Assembly (NCBI RefSeq): GCF_050487225.1
Contig: NZ_JBKQGY010000001.1
Location: 806,001-870,000 of the forward strand
DNA: 64,000 nucleotides
Direction: 5' to 3'
Source of the DNA: Paenalcaligenes sp050487225
Lineage (GTDB): Bacteria > Pseudomonadota > Gammaproteobacteria > Burkholderiales > Burkholderiaceae_B
Shown: piece by piece, positions 8,308 to 17,201 of the stretch
Numbering within the stretch: the stretch's first letter is position 1
Layout: each line of letters starts with the position of its first letter
Notes under the pieces: model-generated
What the model was told of the DNA's origin: nothing
Database searches by the model: none
The model's input: only the letters and a program-made list of their open reading frames with translations
Program-made: the position numbers and the translations under genes

Positions 8308-10309
8308 GAGTAAGTGCCTCCTTAAATACAGTAATGCCTACACGGTTATAGGTATCAATAAAACGTTCGGACCCCTGACGTTCTTTTAAGTAAATGTCGA
8401 CTAAGGCTTCGATCACTTCCGGCACCTCATCGTATGACACGGATGGGCCTAAAATTTTTCCTAATGCCGCGTCTTGGTCAGAGCGACCTCCTAAGGTGAT
8501 CTGGTAGCTTTCCTGTCCACCTTTATCCAAGCCTAAAATCCCTATATGCGCGACGTGGTGGTGAGCACAGGCATTAATACAACCCGATACGTTAATGCTC
8601 AATGGCCCTACTTCTCGCTGTTTCTCCTCTGAAAAACGTAAAGCGATACGCTGCGCCACAGGGACTGATCTGGCGGTCGCCAAGCTGCAATAGTCCATGC
8701 CAGGGCACGCAATAGAATCTGAGACCAAACCAATGTTCGACGTTGCTAAACCTGCGTCACACAACGCTTGCCACACGGCATACACATCATCTTGCTTCAC
8801 ATGCGGAAGCACCAAGTTCTGACGGTGAGTCACGCGCACTTCATTTAATGAGTAGCGCTCTGCTAATGACGCAACCAGCTCCATTTGCTCGGCACTCGCG
8901 TCGCCTGGAATGCCCCCATTAGGTTTCAGCGAAATCACTACGCTAAGGTAACCAGACTGTTTATGTGGATGCGAGTTATGGTCTACCCAATGGGCGAATG
9001 CCGGATTTTGTGCACGAGCAACGGTAAACGATGCCGAATGCGGCGCTAGATTTTGCTCTAACGCAGGTGCCACAAAGCGAGCTTGTACGGCCTCTACAAT
9101 AGTGCTATCCAACGCAGGTCGGTCTGCCAGCAACGCCGCAAACTCGGTATCAATCATCTGGATGAAGGTTTCTGGCTTAAGCTCGCGCACCAGAATTTTG
9201 ATACGTGCTTTGTAGATATTGTCGCGTCGCCCTAAGGCATTGTAGACACGCAAAATGGCTTCTATGTAACGTAGCAAATCGCGCTCAGGCAACCATTCGC
9301 GGACCAATGTACCAACTACTGGCGTACGGCCTAATCCGCCCCCAGCATAGATATGGAAAGCAATCTCACCTGCTTCATTTTTGTCAGCAATAATGCCTAT
9401 ATCGTGAAAACGTATAGCGGCTCTATCGTCTGCACTACCGGTAATCGCAATTTTGAATTTACGCGGTAAGTAGGTGAACTCAGGATGTTCGGTAGACCAC
9501 TGACGCATAATCTCGGCGTACACCCGAGGGTCTACACGCTCATCGGCGGCCGCACCGGCGAACTCGTCTGTTGTGACGTTACGAATACAGTTCCCGCTGG
9601 TTTGAATGCAATGCAAGTCGGCATCGGCCAGTACCGATAGAATCTCGGCCGCATCCGATAATTTGGGCCAGTTATATTGCAAGTTTTGGCGTGTCGTAAA
9701 GTGACCATAGCCCTTATCAAAACGTCTGGCCACATACGCTAGCTGAGAAAGCTGCACCGCACTTAAAGTGCCATAAGGAATCGCCACCCGCAGCATGTAA
9801 CCGTGCAATTGCAGGTATAGACCATTCATGAGCCTATACACTTTGAACTGTTCTTCAGTCAGCTCACCCGACAACCGGCGTTGCACCTGCTGCGAGAATG
9901 CTTGCGCACGTTCTTTCAGAAAAGTCCGTTCGCTATCGTCGTATTGGTAAATACCAGCATGGGGGGCAAACTCGCCCGCGGCAGGGGCTAACGAATTACT
10001 GTACTGATCCTGTTCTGCGCCTGCCTGTTTCCCTAAATCAGCCCGCACCGAAGGGCCACGAGCACGCAGTTGTTCTCTGAACGTCACCGGCACAATGCCC
10101 TTAGGCGTACGCTCGGCTTCCTGCGGCACTGGGTCCACAATTTCGTTATTGGTCACGCCCTCTTGCGCGGCCTGCTGTGCAGCTACCAGCGCTTCCTCAT
10201 CAAAGGCGTGGGCGTGCTCTAAAGCCTCCACCCATTGATAGCGGCTATCTAGCCATACCACTGCCCCATCATGCAGCCTATTGGCAGAAATCAAATGGTA
10301 GTCACTCAT
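8297..10309 (-). CDS. cysI: Sulfite reductase hemoprotein (nitrite/sulfite reductase family)
   Basis: Reduces sulfite to sulfide for cysteine synthesis using siroheme and a 4Fe-4S cluster. In 670 residues it has the duplicated ferredoxin-like and siroheme domains. The cluster ligands are C535 and C541 (ACPGMDYC) and C577 and C581 (GCINAC), the C-x5-C ... C-x3-C pattern of the family. The RQNLQYNW (substrate-side) and HRQNLVLP segments mark the two pseudo-repeats. About 100 extra residues at the N-terminus are variable. Some relatives reduce nitrite, but the DUF934 partner favours assimilatory sulfite reduction. The electron donor (ferredoxin or a flavoprotein) is not encoded here. Confidence 0.88.
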   Translation of the reverse strand: MSDYHLISANRLHDGAVVWLDSRYQWVEALEHAHAFDEEALVAAQQAAQEGVTNNEIVDPVPQEAERTPKGIVPVTFREQLRARGPSVRADLGKQAGAEQDQYSNSLAPAAGEFAPHAGIYQYDDSERTFLKERAQAFSQQVQRRLSGELTEEQFKVYRLMNGLYLQLHGYMLRVAIPYGTLSAVQLSQLAYVARRFDKGYGHFTTRQNLQYNWPKLSDAAEILSVLADADLHCIQTSGNCIRNVTTDEFAGAAADERVDPRVYAEIMRQWSTEHPEFTYLPRKFKIAITGSADDRAAIRFHDIGIIADKNEAGEIAFHIYAGGGLGRTPVVGTLVREWLPERDLLRYIEAILRVYNALGRRDNIYKARIKILVRELKPETFIQMIDTEFAALLADRPALDSTIVEAVQARFVAPALEQNLAPHSASFTVARAQNPAFAHWVDHNSHPHKQSGYLSVVISLKPNGGIPGDASAEQMELVASLAERYSLNEVRVTHRQNLVLPHVKQDDVYAVWQALCDAGLATSNIGLVSDSIACPGMDYCSLATARSVPVAQRIALRFSEEKQREVGPLSINVSGCINACAHHHVAHIGILGLDKGGQESYQITLGGRSDQDAALGKILGPSVSYDEVPEVIEALVDIYLKERQGSERFIDTYNRVGITVFKEALTHAV

Positions 10310-10376
10310 CGTATACCTGTAGGATTGGAGGCAACGTACACCTAACCGTAGCCGTATCCTTGCTACCGTTACCTAG

Positions 10377-10460
10377 TCAAAAAACAGACCCTGCGCATGG
10401 CAGGGCCATAGCCATCATGCTGTTTATTGTGACCAGACAACCCATAGCTGACAAAGTATA
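10377..10460 (-). promoter_or_regulatory. Probable cysI promoter region with leader hairpin
   Basis: A -10 TATACT lies at 10460-10455 with no good -35, as is usual for CysB-activated promoters. Downstream a hairpin (CCCTGC/GCAGGG arms, 10389-10394 and 10400-10405) is followed on the minus strand by TCTG and six T, a terminator form. It lies between this promoter and cysI, so it may attenuate cysI; alternatively it ends araC transcription (araC stop is 150 bp upstream). A 22-codon frame starting at 10445 and ending at 10377 spans the hairpin and has two Cys codons. Both readings are inference. Confidence 0.4.
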
Positions 10461-10560
10461 AAAAGGCATATGCAAATGCTTGATGCGTTACTGAGCTTGT
10501 CCTAGCAACTCTAACGGGTGTCCCGCAACGCACACGCATCTATGCCATCATGCAAGGACC

Positions 10561-11418
10561 TTACATGCGTATAGCTCTATACTCGGTAGGCCCCATCCCT
10601 GTGTGACGACTAAAGTATTTGCTTAAATAGGACGGGTCTACAAAGTTCAGCGCATCGGCAATCTGTTGAATGCTATGTTGCGACTGCCTAAGCTCTTTTT
10701 TAATTTCCAGCACCACTTGCCTATCGATTAAGGTTTTGGGCGAATCATTAAAGAAGCGTTTAGTCAGTTGCGACAAATAGTAGGGTGTGATGTGTAAAGC
10801 ATCCGCATAAAACGCTACCTCCCGATGCTGCCTGCACTGCACAGCCAACATCTCCCAGAACTTCCAGCAAATCATTTCCTGTCGGCTGTAATCATTACGT
10901 AACTGCTGTTTATGGCTATCTGCTTGTTCGCTGAGAAACAAAAACAAGTTCTGAAACGCATTAATCAGCATTTGCCGTCTATACCCAGAGGGGCGTGCAA
11001 ACACCTGCTTTATATGCTGCTCCCACACGGATACAAAAGCTTTGCTATCTGGCGTAGCGGCAAAATAAGGGTGCTTGTTCAAATAGGCAAACAAGTGATT
11101 GGGTAATAGGTACGCGACGTCTGCCGCACTGGAGCGTTTTAATAAATAATACGAGCACAGAAAGTCTTGGCTGCGCTGTTTTAGCAGTGCAATAGAATCC
11201 TCCGCCAAGACCAGAAAATCATGCTTTTTTAGGTGGTATGACTGAAAGTTCACCTCGAACTCGGCCTCACCTTGCTGACAAATCACTACCACCACGTACG
11301 CCAACGGTAAAGGATGCTCTGGCATGGCTTGCAAAGTGGCCAAGCCATGCGTGATGTCCTGATCCTCTATCCCTAACAAAATAGACTCAGTTTCTATTAC
11401 CTCCTTAGCAATAGCCAT
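10561..11418 (-). CDS. AraC family transcriptional regulator
   Basis: A 285-residue regulator with an N-terminal cupin-like sensor region and a C-terminal double helix-turn-helix (about 185-285). The C-terminal domain shows LHITPYYLSQLTKRFFNDSPKTLIDR and the signature segment IQQIADALNFVDPSYLSKYFSRHTGMGPTEYR. It diverges from a GNAT gene with a 126-bp gap that could hold shared control sites. Ligand and targets unknown; many relatives act on nearby transporters or catabolic genes, but none is obvious here. Confidence 0.88.
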   Translation of the reverse strand: MAIAKEVIETESILLGIEDQDITHGLATLQAMPEHPLPLAYVVVVICQQGEAEFEVNFQSYHLKKHDFLVLAEDSIALLKQRSQDFLCSYYLLKRSSAADVAYLLPNHLFAYLNKHPYFAATPDSKAFVSVWEQHIKQVFARPSGYRRQMLINAFQNLFLFLSEQADSHKQQLRNDYSRQEMICWKFWEMLAVQCRQHREVAFYADALHITPYYLSQLTKRFFNDSPKTLIDRQVVLEIKKELRQSQHSIQQIADALNFVDPSYLSKYFSRHTGMGPTEYRAIRM

Positions 11419-11544
11419 AAAACCTTATTTTTATCCTATTTTGTTTTCAAAATTACCTTTTTCACCCAAGTCTGTACCTTAGCACAGTCTGCTATTCTTT
11501 CTACACTTCTCTCTGTTCAGTCATTACCTACACAGGAGAAAAAC

Positions 11545-12090
11545 ATGTTGAATACAGAACGCCTGATTCTCAGACCGTGGCGAGACAGCGATGCCGCCAG
11601 CCTTTATCACTACGCTAAAGACGAACGCGTAGGCCCTATCGCTGGTTGGCCTACCCACCGCAGCGAGGCAGAAAGTTTGGAAATCATTCAAACCATTTTT
11701 TCGGGCGAAGAAATATACGCCGTTGCCTTAAATACCGACGACGTCGCTATTGGCATGATTGGTTTACTAAAAGGGAAAAACAGCAACTTCCCGCTGCCAG
11801 AGACTGAGGCTGAAGTTGCTTATTGGATAGGCGTGCCATTCTGGGGACAAGGCTTAATCCCTGAAGCGCTGCGCACAATCATGCAGCACTCGTTTCAGAC
11901 ACTACAACTAGACGCGTTGTGGTGCGGCTACTTTGCCGACAATGAGCAGTCGTTCAAAGCACAGGCCAAATGCGGCTTTCTTCATCACCATACCGAAGAA
12001 AACCAGTTTAACCCGTTCATGAACGACTACCGTACAGAGCACATCAGTCGTATCACCAAGGAAGAATGGCTGCAGCAGCAACAGGCTTAA
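11545..12090 (+). CDS. GNAT N-acetyltransferase, RimJ/RimL type
   Basis: A 181-residue acetyltransferase of the GNAT_3 (RimJ/RimL) group, opening with the typical LNTERLILRPWRDSDAASLYHYAKDERV. The acetyl-CoA loop is in AYWIGVPFWGQGLIPEALRTIM. These enzymes acetylate ribosomal proteins or small molecules; the substrate here is unknown. AGGAG stands 6 bases before the ATG. Divergent from the araC gene. The last four bases overlap the end of the convergent diguanylate cyclase gene. Confidence 0.88.
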   Translation: MLNTERLILRPWRDSDAASLYHYAKDERVGPIAGWPTHRSEAESLEIIQTIFSGEEIYAVALNTDDVAIGMIGLLKGKNSNFPLPETEAEVAYWIGVPFWGQGLIPEALRTIMQHSFQTLQLDALWCGYFADNEQSFKAQAKCGFLHHHTEENQFNPFMNDYRTEHISRITKEEWLQQQQA

Positions 12091-13634
12091 GCTTCTACCC
12101 TATTTCTGCCGTTGCGTTTGGCTTGGTACAGTTTTTCATCCGCCTGCTTCAACACAGTGGCAGAGTCGCTACCGTCGGTAGCCGATACGGCCACACCCAA
12201 TGAGATCGTGATGTGCCCAACCTCTGGCATCTCTGTCGTTTCCACTTGAACGCGCAGTCGCTCTGCAATCTCTATGGCGGCATCCACACCTGTGCCTGGC
12301 AGCAAAATCAAAAACTCCTCACCACCAATACGGCACGCCACATCACCAGAACGTATGCTATTACGCATCTGCACTGCTAATTCTTGCAGCACTATATCGC
12401 CCGTATCATGGCCATAGGTGTCATTCACTTTCTTGAAGAAATCAATATCCACGGAAATCACCGAGAACATGCGCTGCATATGGCCGTATACACGTAGTTC
12501 TTGATCTAAACCACGGCGATTCAACAAGCCTGTTAAAGGATCGGTGCGGTTGTCTTTGTCGAGTTTTTCAATATTGCGCTTTAAAAAGCCCATGCCCATC
12601 AAGAGTGCTTTTTTCAACTCATGCGCTTCAAAGTACCAAGAACGCACATGGCTGATTTCACTTTCTGTGCCCGATGAATGCATCATACGAGCATTTTCGG
12701 CCAGCAATCGCAACGGTTTGGCAATCTTACGCGCGCCCCACCACACTAGCAGCAATGAAATCACCGCCACTGGCAAGGTTTTATTAATGACTTGTCGCAT
12801 CAGCCCTTCTAACGGTTCTAAGGTGGCTGACTCTGGACGCTGCGCCACAATACCCCAACCACTGAGGGGCACGGGAGCATAACCTGCCAACATCGTAATG
12901 CCTTGGCTATTGACTAACACCATACTGCCAGCCTGCCCTTGCACAACGCTATTTACCACATCATTATCTTCTACTACATCGCCTACTCGCGACGTATCGG
13001 GGTGATAAATCACTTGTTTTTCGGCAGACACCACATACAAATAAGAGCCATCCTTATAAGGGTGATGACCTAACAACCTATTTAAAATGCTTTCTTTTTT
13101 TAGGTACAAACTGCCACCCACTAACCCACGGTATTTACCGCTTTTATCAAAGATGGGGTGGGAAATAAACACAATGAAATTACCTACCGTAGATAAGTAC
13201 GGCGCACTGATCACCGGTGCTTGTCGTTCTAAGGCCTCTTGTATGCCAGGGCTGTCTAAACTGAGCCCCGTCAACTGTAAGCTCTCTGGTGACGTGGCTT
13301 GCACCGCACCGTTCTGATCGATAATCAGCACAGAGTTAAAACTATCGGTTTGTAAGCGCAGCCGCTCAGCCTCGACGTGTAAACGCTGTTCATCGCCCAG
13401 CATGTCTTCCAACAACTGGGCACTAATTTTCAGTTGTTGTAGCGCGGAATGTAAGAAATCATCCGTACTATTAGCAAGCTTTTGCGCGTAGTTCGAGTTG
13501 CTTTCCAGCGTATTTTGCACAAGCTGCTGACGTTGCACCTTGTAGCCTGCGTAAAAAGTATTTACAAGCGTGACCAAGCAACTGAGAATAGTCACCAGCA
13601 GGATTAGCCGCAACAAATCTATTTTTTTAAACAA
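12087..13634 (-). CDS. Membrane diguanylate cyclase with dCache sensor
   Basis: Makes cyclic di-GMP in response to an external signal. In 515 residues: a first membrane helix (about 8-30), a periplasmic dCache-like sensing region (about 40-280), a second helix (about 285-305), a linker, and a C-terminal GGDEF domain. The active loop is GGEEF (437-441), preceded by DPLTGLLNRRG and followed by a YQAKRNGRNRV end. The inhibitory site RxxD (R428-D431) is exactly five residues before GGEEF, so product inhibition is likely. No EAL domain is present. Signal unknown; dCache domains often bind amino or organic acids. Confidence 0.93.
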   Translation of the reverse strand: MFKKIDLLRLILLVTILSCLVTLVNTFYAGYKVQRQQLVQNTLESNSNYAQKLANSTDDFLHSALQQLKISAQLLEDMLGDEQRLHVEAERLRLQTDSFNSVLIIDQNGAVQATSPESLQLTGLSLDSPGIQEALERQAPVISAPYLSTVGNFIVFISHPIFDKSGKYRGLVGGSLYLKKESILNRLLGHHPYKDGSYLYVVSAEKQVIYHPDTSRVGDVVEDNDVVNSVVQGQAGSMVLVNSQGITMLAGYAPVPLSGWGIVAQRPESATLEPLEGLMRQVINKTLPVAVISLLLVWWGARKIAKPLRLLAENARMMHSSGTESEISHVRSWYFEAHELKKALLMGMGFLKRNIEKLDKDNRTDPLTGLLNRRGLDQELRVYGHMQRMFSVISVDIDFFKKVNDTYGHDTGDIVLQELAVQMRNSIRSGDVACRIGGEEFLILLPGTGVDAAIEIAERLRVQVETTEMPEVGHITISLGVAVSATDGSDSATVLKQADEKLYQAKRNGRNRVEA

Positions 13635-13976
13635 TTTTGCAAACCATCAATCAGAAATACTGCACCAGTCTGGCGTCATTGTATTCTGCCATTGATGACG
13701 CAAATATCATAGAAAACAGCTAAAACACCGCTTAATTTCTCATAACAGCGTTGCTTTCTGTGCTGATCGTTTGCCGACCTGCTGCGAGCCTCTAGATAGG
13801 TAGTAGGACAAAACCTACGCTTTATACCTGCTTCTTTTATTGCCGTTGACCCCAAAATAGAGTTCACTTATCATCTATTTTTCTGTAACAGTTGCCCTGC
13901 CCACAAGTCATGGCCAACACTGTATCGTTCACCTTATACGCCTATAGCAACGACAACGGCGACAAAAGGATAGGTC
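13635..13976. other. 342-bp intergenic region
   Basis: Separates the divergent diguanylate cyclase and MFS genes. No convincing gene is seen. It holds the MFS promoter at 13846-13874 and presumably the cyclase promoter in its first 100 bases. The remainder shows nothing I can name. Confidence 0.5.
13846..13874 (+). promoter_or_regulatory. Sigma-70 promoter for the MFS gene
   Basis: TTGACC (13846-13851) and TATCAT (13869-13874) are separated by 17 bp, close to consensus. The ATG of the transporter lies about 100 bp downstream, giving a fairly long leader. Confidence 0.65.
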
Positions 13977-15182
13977 ATGACATCTGTATGGCGTAAAAGC
14001 ACCTGGATCATGCTGGGCGCATCCCTAGTTTTATTTTTATCCCTAGGGATACGACATGGTTTTGGCCTGTTCTTAACCCCGATGAGTAGCGAGTTTGACT
14101 GGGGGCGAGAAGTCTTTGCTTTTGCTATGGCATTACAAAACTTGATCTGGGGGCTAACGCAACCGTTTACAGGGGCATTAGCCGACAAGTTTGGTGCCAG
14201 AATCACGGTGGTCGTAGGCGGCCTGCTCTATACCGTGGGCTTAATACTCATGGGTTTCGCTGACTCCTCACTATCGCTCTCACTTAGCGCTGGGATTTTG
14301 GTTGGCATAGGGTTATCAGGCACCTCGTTTTCTGTGATCTTAGGCGTGGTGGGCCGAGCTGTACCGCCTGAAAAACGCAGTATGGCGATGGGTATAGCCG
14401 CCGCCGCAGGGTCGTTTGGCCAGTTTGCGATGCTTCCTGGCTCATTGGGCTTGATTCAATGGCTGGGCTGGTCATCAGCCTTGATTACACTGGGCCTCAT
14501 GGTAGCGTTGATTATGCCTTTGGCTGCCATGATTAAAGACACGCCTCCTGTCGATCTGGGGCCGCAGCAAACCATGATGGAAGCCTTGCGCGAGGCCTGT
14601 AGCCATTCCGACTTCAGGCTCTTAGCCCTAGGTTTTTTTGTATGCGGCTTCCAAGTGCTGTTTATTGGCGTGCACTTACCCAGCTACTTAGTCGATAAAG
14701 GCTTGCCTGTTGTTGTCGGTACAACCGTACTGGCCTTGGTGGGATTATTTAATGTGTTCGGTACGTACGTTGCAGGCTGGTTAGGTACGACACGCTCTAA
14801 ACCACACTTACTGTGCATTCTGTATCTGGTACGGGCAGTGATTATTGCCTTATTTATTTGGCTGCCCCTTTCTACATGGACGGCATACGCCTTTGGTATT
14901 TTGATGGGCTTGTTGTGGCTGTCAACCGTGCCACTCACCAACGGCACTATCGCCACCATGTTCGGCGTACGTAATCTGTCTATGCTAGGCGGTGTAGTCT
15001 TTTTGTTGCACCAATTGGGGTCCTTCCTTGGTGGCTGGTTGGGTGGCTACATGTTTGATAAAACCGGTAGCTACGATATGGTCTGGTATATTTCTATCGT
15101 GCTTAGTCTAGTTGCCGCCGCACTGAATTTACCTATCAAAGAAAAACCCGTAGTACGACTCTCTAAGGTTGCACACGCATGA
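13977..15182 (+). CDS. MFS transporter, monocarboxylate/oxalate-formate type
   Basis: A 401-residue inner-membrane carrier with about 12 predicted helices. The opening (LSLGIRHGFGLFLTPMSSEFDWGREVFAFAMALQNLIWG) and the loop GALADKFGARITVVVGG are typical of the OFA/MCT branch, which moves small carboxylates. Substrate not evident. AAAGGA is upstream of the ATG. Its stop overlaps the start of a 40-residue membrane protein (ATGA), so the two are co-translated; a TetR gene is convergent behind them. Confidence 0.85.
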   Translation: MTSVWRKSTWIMLGASLVLFLSLGIRHGFGLFLTPMSSEFDWGREVFAFAMALQNLIWGLTQPFTGALADKFGARITVVVGGLLYTVGLILMGFADSSLSLSLSAGILVGIGLSGTSFSVILGVVGRAVPPEKRSMAMGIAAAAGSFGQFAMLPGSLGLIQWLGWSSALITLGLMVALIMPLAAMIKDTPPVDLGPQQTMMEALREACSHSDFRLLALGFFVCGFQVLFIGVHLPSYLVDKGLPVVVGTTVLALVGLFNVFGTYVAGWLGTTRSKPHLLCILYLVRAVIIALFIWLPLSTWTAYAFGILMGLLWLSTVPLTNGTIATMFGVRNLSMLGGVVFLLHQLGSFLGGWLGGYMFDKTGSYDMVWYISIVLSLVAAALNLPIKEKPVVRLSKVAHA

Positions 15183-15301
15183 AACGTAGACTTTGGCTGA
15201 TGTTGGCAATAGTTGCTGCTGCAGCCATTGCCCTTCTCCTGCTATACAGTTGGCGTCAGGCCGCATTTGCCCTGATGCCTATTCAACTGCCTATGTGCTA
15301 A
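15179..15301 (+). CDS. Small single-pass membrane protein coupled to the MFS gene
   Basis: A 40-residue frame whose ATG overlaps the MFS stop codon (ATGA). It begins MKRRLWLM, followed by a hydrophobic helix (about residues 5-23, Ala/Leu/Ile rich) and a short tail ending LPMC. Two or three positive charges before the helix fit a type-II anchor with the N-terminus inside. Overlapping start, coherent hydrophobic composition and position between two genes argue that it is real. Small proteins coupled to transporters often regulate or stabilise them, but no function is shown here. Confidence 0.55.
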   Translation: MKRRLWLMLAIVAAAAIALLLLYSWRQAAFALMPIQLPMC

Positions 15302-15313
15302 ATACAGCGATAG

Positions 15314-15901
15314 TTATTTAGACTGCAACAATTGCGTGCGCGCCGCTGCTAACAACTCATCAGACAGCGCAGTGCCTTCTGTGGCTCGCGCCAACAACAT
15401 CGCCCCCACCAACGTCGATAACTGCTCTAGCGCCTGCTGGCGTGCCACATCAGACGTACCAGCCTCAGGCTGTAAGGTACTCAGCACATCCACTAGCTGC
15501 TCCAAACCTTGATGAAAGGCATCGCGTACAGGTTTGCTGCTGTCCTCGCGGGACACATCCACGACCAACGATGCTAAGGGGCACCCGGTGCTAGGCTCAG
15601 TGCGGTGTTTATCATCCAAATAGCCGTTTATCAGCGCATTGCGGGCAGCCACCGCATTCTCCATGGCAGCGACACGCTGTTTCCATTTCGCGGCAGAACC
15701 CTCAAACGCTTTAGCGCAAGCAATGGCGGCTAACTCGTCTTTAGATTTGAAATGCCCATAAAAACCGCCGTGCGTTAGCCCCGCTGCTCGCATAACATCG
15801 GCAACGCTCACACTTAACCCTCGCTCTCTGAAAAGCTTAGAAGAGGCTTCTTCGATAGCAAGACGGTTTTTCTCGGTTTCGGCTCTGGAGACTCGTGGCA
15901 T
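15314..15901 (-). CDS. TetR family transcriptional regulator
   Basis: A 195-residue repressor. The N-terminal helix-turn-helix is clear: LFRERGLSVSVADVMRAAGLTHGGFYGHFKSKDELAAIACAKAF (about 22-66). The ligand-binding part has a CPLASLVVDVSRED stretch known from the AcrR-like group annotated near oxidoreductases. It converges on the MFS pair and is not obviously divergent from any target; the small membrane-protein gene upstream on the same strand (15943-16296) ends behind it. Ligand unknown. Confidence 0.88.
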   Translation of the reverse strand: MPRVSRAETEKNRLAIEEASSKLFRERGLSVSVADVMRAAGLTHGGFYGHFKSKDELAAIACAKAFEGSAAKWKQRVAAMENAVAARNALINGYLDDKHRTEPSTGCPLASLVVDVSREDSSKPVRDAFHQGLEQLVDVLSTLQPEAGTSDVARQQALEQLSTLVGAMLLARATEGTALSDELLAAARTQLLQSK

Positions 15902-15942
15902 AGCGCAAATCTATAAAAGACAATAACGGGTAGCGATGATGC

Positions 15943-16296
15943 TTACTGAGGCAACACACGCAAAAGTATAAACACCAACACAATAAGGATGCCTAACCCT
16001 ATATGTGCAAACCATACGGCGCACCCTAGGCATCTTAACTGCTTATAGTTAGGAAAGGCTTGCGCGACCTCAAGAGGTGGCTGTGTGGTTTTATACAGTG
16101 CGCGGGCTGGCGCATAACGGCAGCGCGATAAGGCAAATACGAAGTACCAATCTGGCACGGCAGACGTTAAGCCAAACTGTTGTCGATGCTGATTCATGGC
16201 ATCCAATAAATCACCAACTTTTGTCTGCACAAACACAGAAAATAGCAACAGCAACACGGCGTAGCCAAGTACAAAATAGCCCAGATACTCTCTCAT
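15943..16296 (-). CDS. Hypothetical two-helix membrane protein
   Basis: A 117-residue protein that I do not recognise. It has a hydrophobic helix at each end (about 5-25 and 92-114) with a soluble middle of about 65 residues containing several aromatic residues and three cysteines (SRCRY, LRCLGCAVW). The start ATG is preceded by a GAGAG-like site. Same strand as the siderophore-interacting gene upstream, but a hairpin lies between them. No function can be given. Confidence 0.6.
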   Translation of the reverse strand: MREYLGYFVLGYAVLLLLFSVFVQTKVGDLLDAMNQHRQQFGLTSAVPDWYFVFALSRCRYAPARALYKTTQPPLEVAQAFPNYKQLRCLGCAVWFAHIGLGILIVLVFILLRVLPQ

Positions 16297-16323
16297 TTTT
16301 TACCCAGAGTCAGTTAGCACCGC

Positions 16324-16366
16324 CAGTGTGAGCCATGCTTGCCTGTAGTGTAGCAGGCTCACACTG
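16324..16366 (-). terminator. Hairpin after the siderophore-interacting protein gene
   Basis: Arms 16324-16334 and 16356-16366 are an 11-bp perfect inverted repeat with a 21-base loop, starting a few bases after the stop codon. No T-run follows on the minus strand, so termination is uncertain. Confidence 0.45.
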
Positions 16367-16370
16367 TTGC

Positions 16371-17105
16371 TTAACCTTCTCTGTGGTCGGCTTTGCCTAC
16401 TTTCCAATAGCCTTCAGTACGTACACGATGACGTTCTAAATAACGTTCGCGCAAATAGTGAGCACGCAGCTCTTTAGCAATGCGAGACTCACCGGCTACC
16501 CATACATATCCAGCCCCCAAAGGAAAGGGCCTGTACAACACTCGTTGCTCTAGCGCTAAGCCTGGGCGTTGACGTGGCTCTAGCCACACCACACTCAAGG
16601 CCGCAGGGCTTTGAATTACCTGCTGGTCTTCGGGTGTGGGCACTTCTACATATACTCTTGCTCGCACATTAGCTGGCAAGTTAACCGCAATATTTTGTAT
16701 GGCCGGTAATGCGGTGACATCTCCTGCCAAAATCACCCACGCTGCATCGTCTGGCAGCGCAAAGCCACCCGCACGCGGGCCTGCTAACGTAACACGTTCG
16801 CCCTTTTGCGCGTGAAATGCCCAGCTGGATGCCGGGCTGTAGGAGTCTTCTTTGTGGTGCAACACAAAGTCCAGATCCAATGTTTGGCTTTCTCGGTTAA
16901 TTTGCCTAATCGTGTAGGCTCGTCCTTCCCCGCCAGGCAAAAACACTTTCACCCATGCAGCGGGAGTTTCCACGCCCTCGGTACGTAAGAAGCTCTCCAA
17001 TGCCGCACCACCTACCGTAATGCGCTGCATATGGGGCGTCAGGTGGTTGACCGCTACCACCTCAGCTTCAACGCGAGGAATGATGGGTCTAACCATGTCA
17101 TCCAT
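16371..17105 (-). CDS. Siderophore-interacting protein (ferric-siderophore reductase, ViuB type)
   Basis: FAD-dependent cytoplasmic enzyme that reduces ferric siderophores to release iron. In 244 residues: N-terminal FAD-binding barrel (TPHMQRITVGG, RAYTIRQI at about 58-66), then the SIP NAD(P)H-binding domain (WVILAGDVTALPAIQNIA) and the C-terminal GYVWVAGESRIAKELRAHY and YWKVG motifs. These are diagnostic of the family. ATG codons at 17105 and 17096 are both possible; the first is given. Divergent from a TetR gene with an operator between, so local control is likely. No siderophore synthesis or uptake gene is nearby. Confidence 0.92.
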   Translation of the reverse strand: MDDMVRPIIPRVEAEVVAVNHLTPHMQRITVGGAALESFLRTEGVETPAAWVKVFLPGGEGRAYTIRQINRESQTLDLDFVLHHKEDSYSPASSWAFHAQKGERVTLAGPRAGGFALPDDAAWVILAGDVTALPAIQNIAVNLPANVRARVYVEVPTPEDQQVIQSPAALSVVWLEPRQRPGLALEQRVLYRPFPLGAGYVWVAGESRIAKELRAHYLRERYLERHRVRTEGYWKVGKADHREG

Positions 17106-17131
17106 CGCTCACTCCTTCATAAAAACAAATA

Positions 17132-17145
17132 TGAGTAATTGCTCA
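17132..17145. promoter_or_regulatory. Candidate TetR operator between the siderophore-interacting and tetR genes
   Basis: TGAGTAATTGCTCA is a palindrome with one non-matching base pair. It lies in the 96-bp divergent gap, next to a TATAAT at 17153-17158. A nine-base direct repeat (ACTCGCATT at 17169-17177 and 17182-17190) sits between it and the tetR start. Position and symmetry suit shared repression by the adjacent TetR. Confidence 0.5.
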
Positions 17146-17201
17146 GTCCCTCTATAATATAAGCCTTTACTCGCATTTGATACTCGCATTCTCCCAAGCG
17201 T

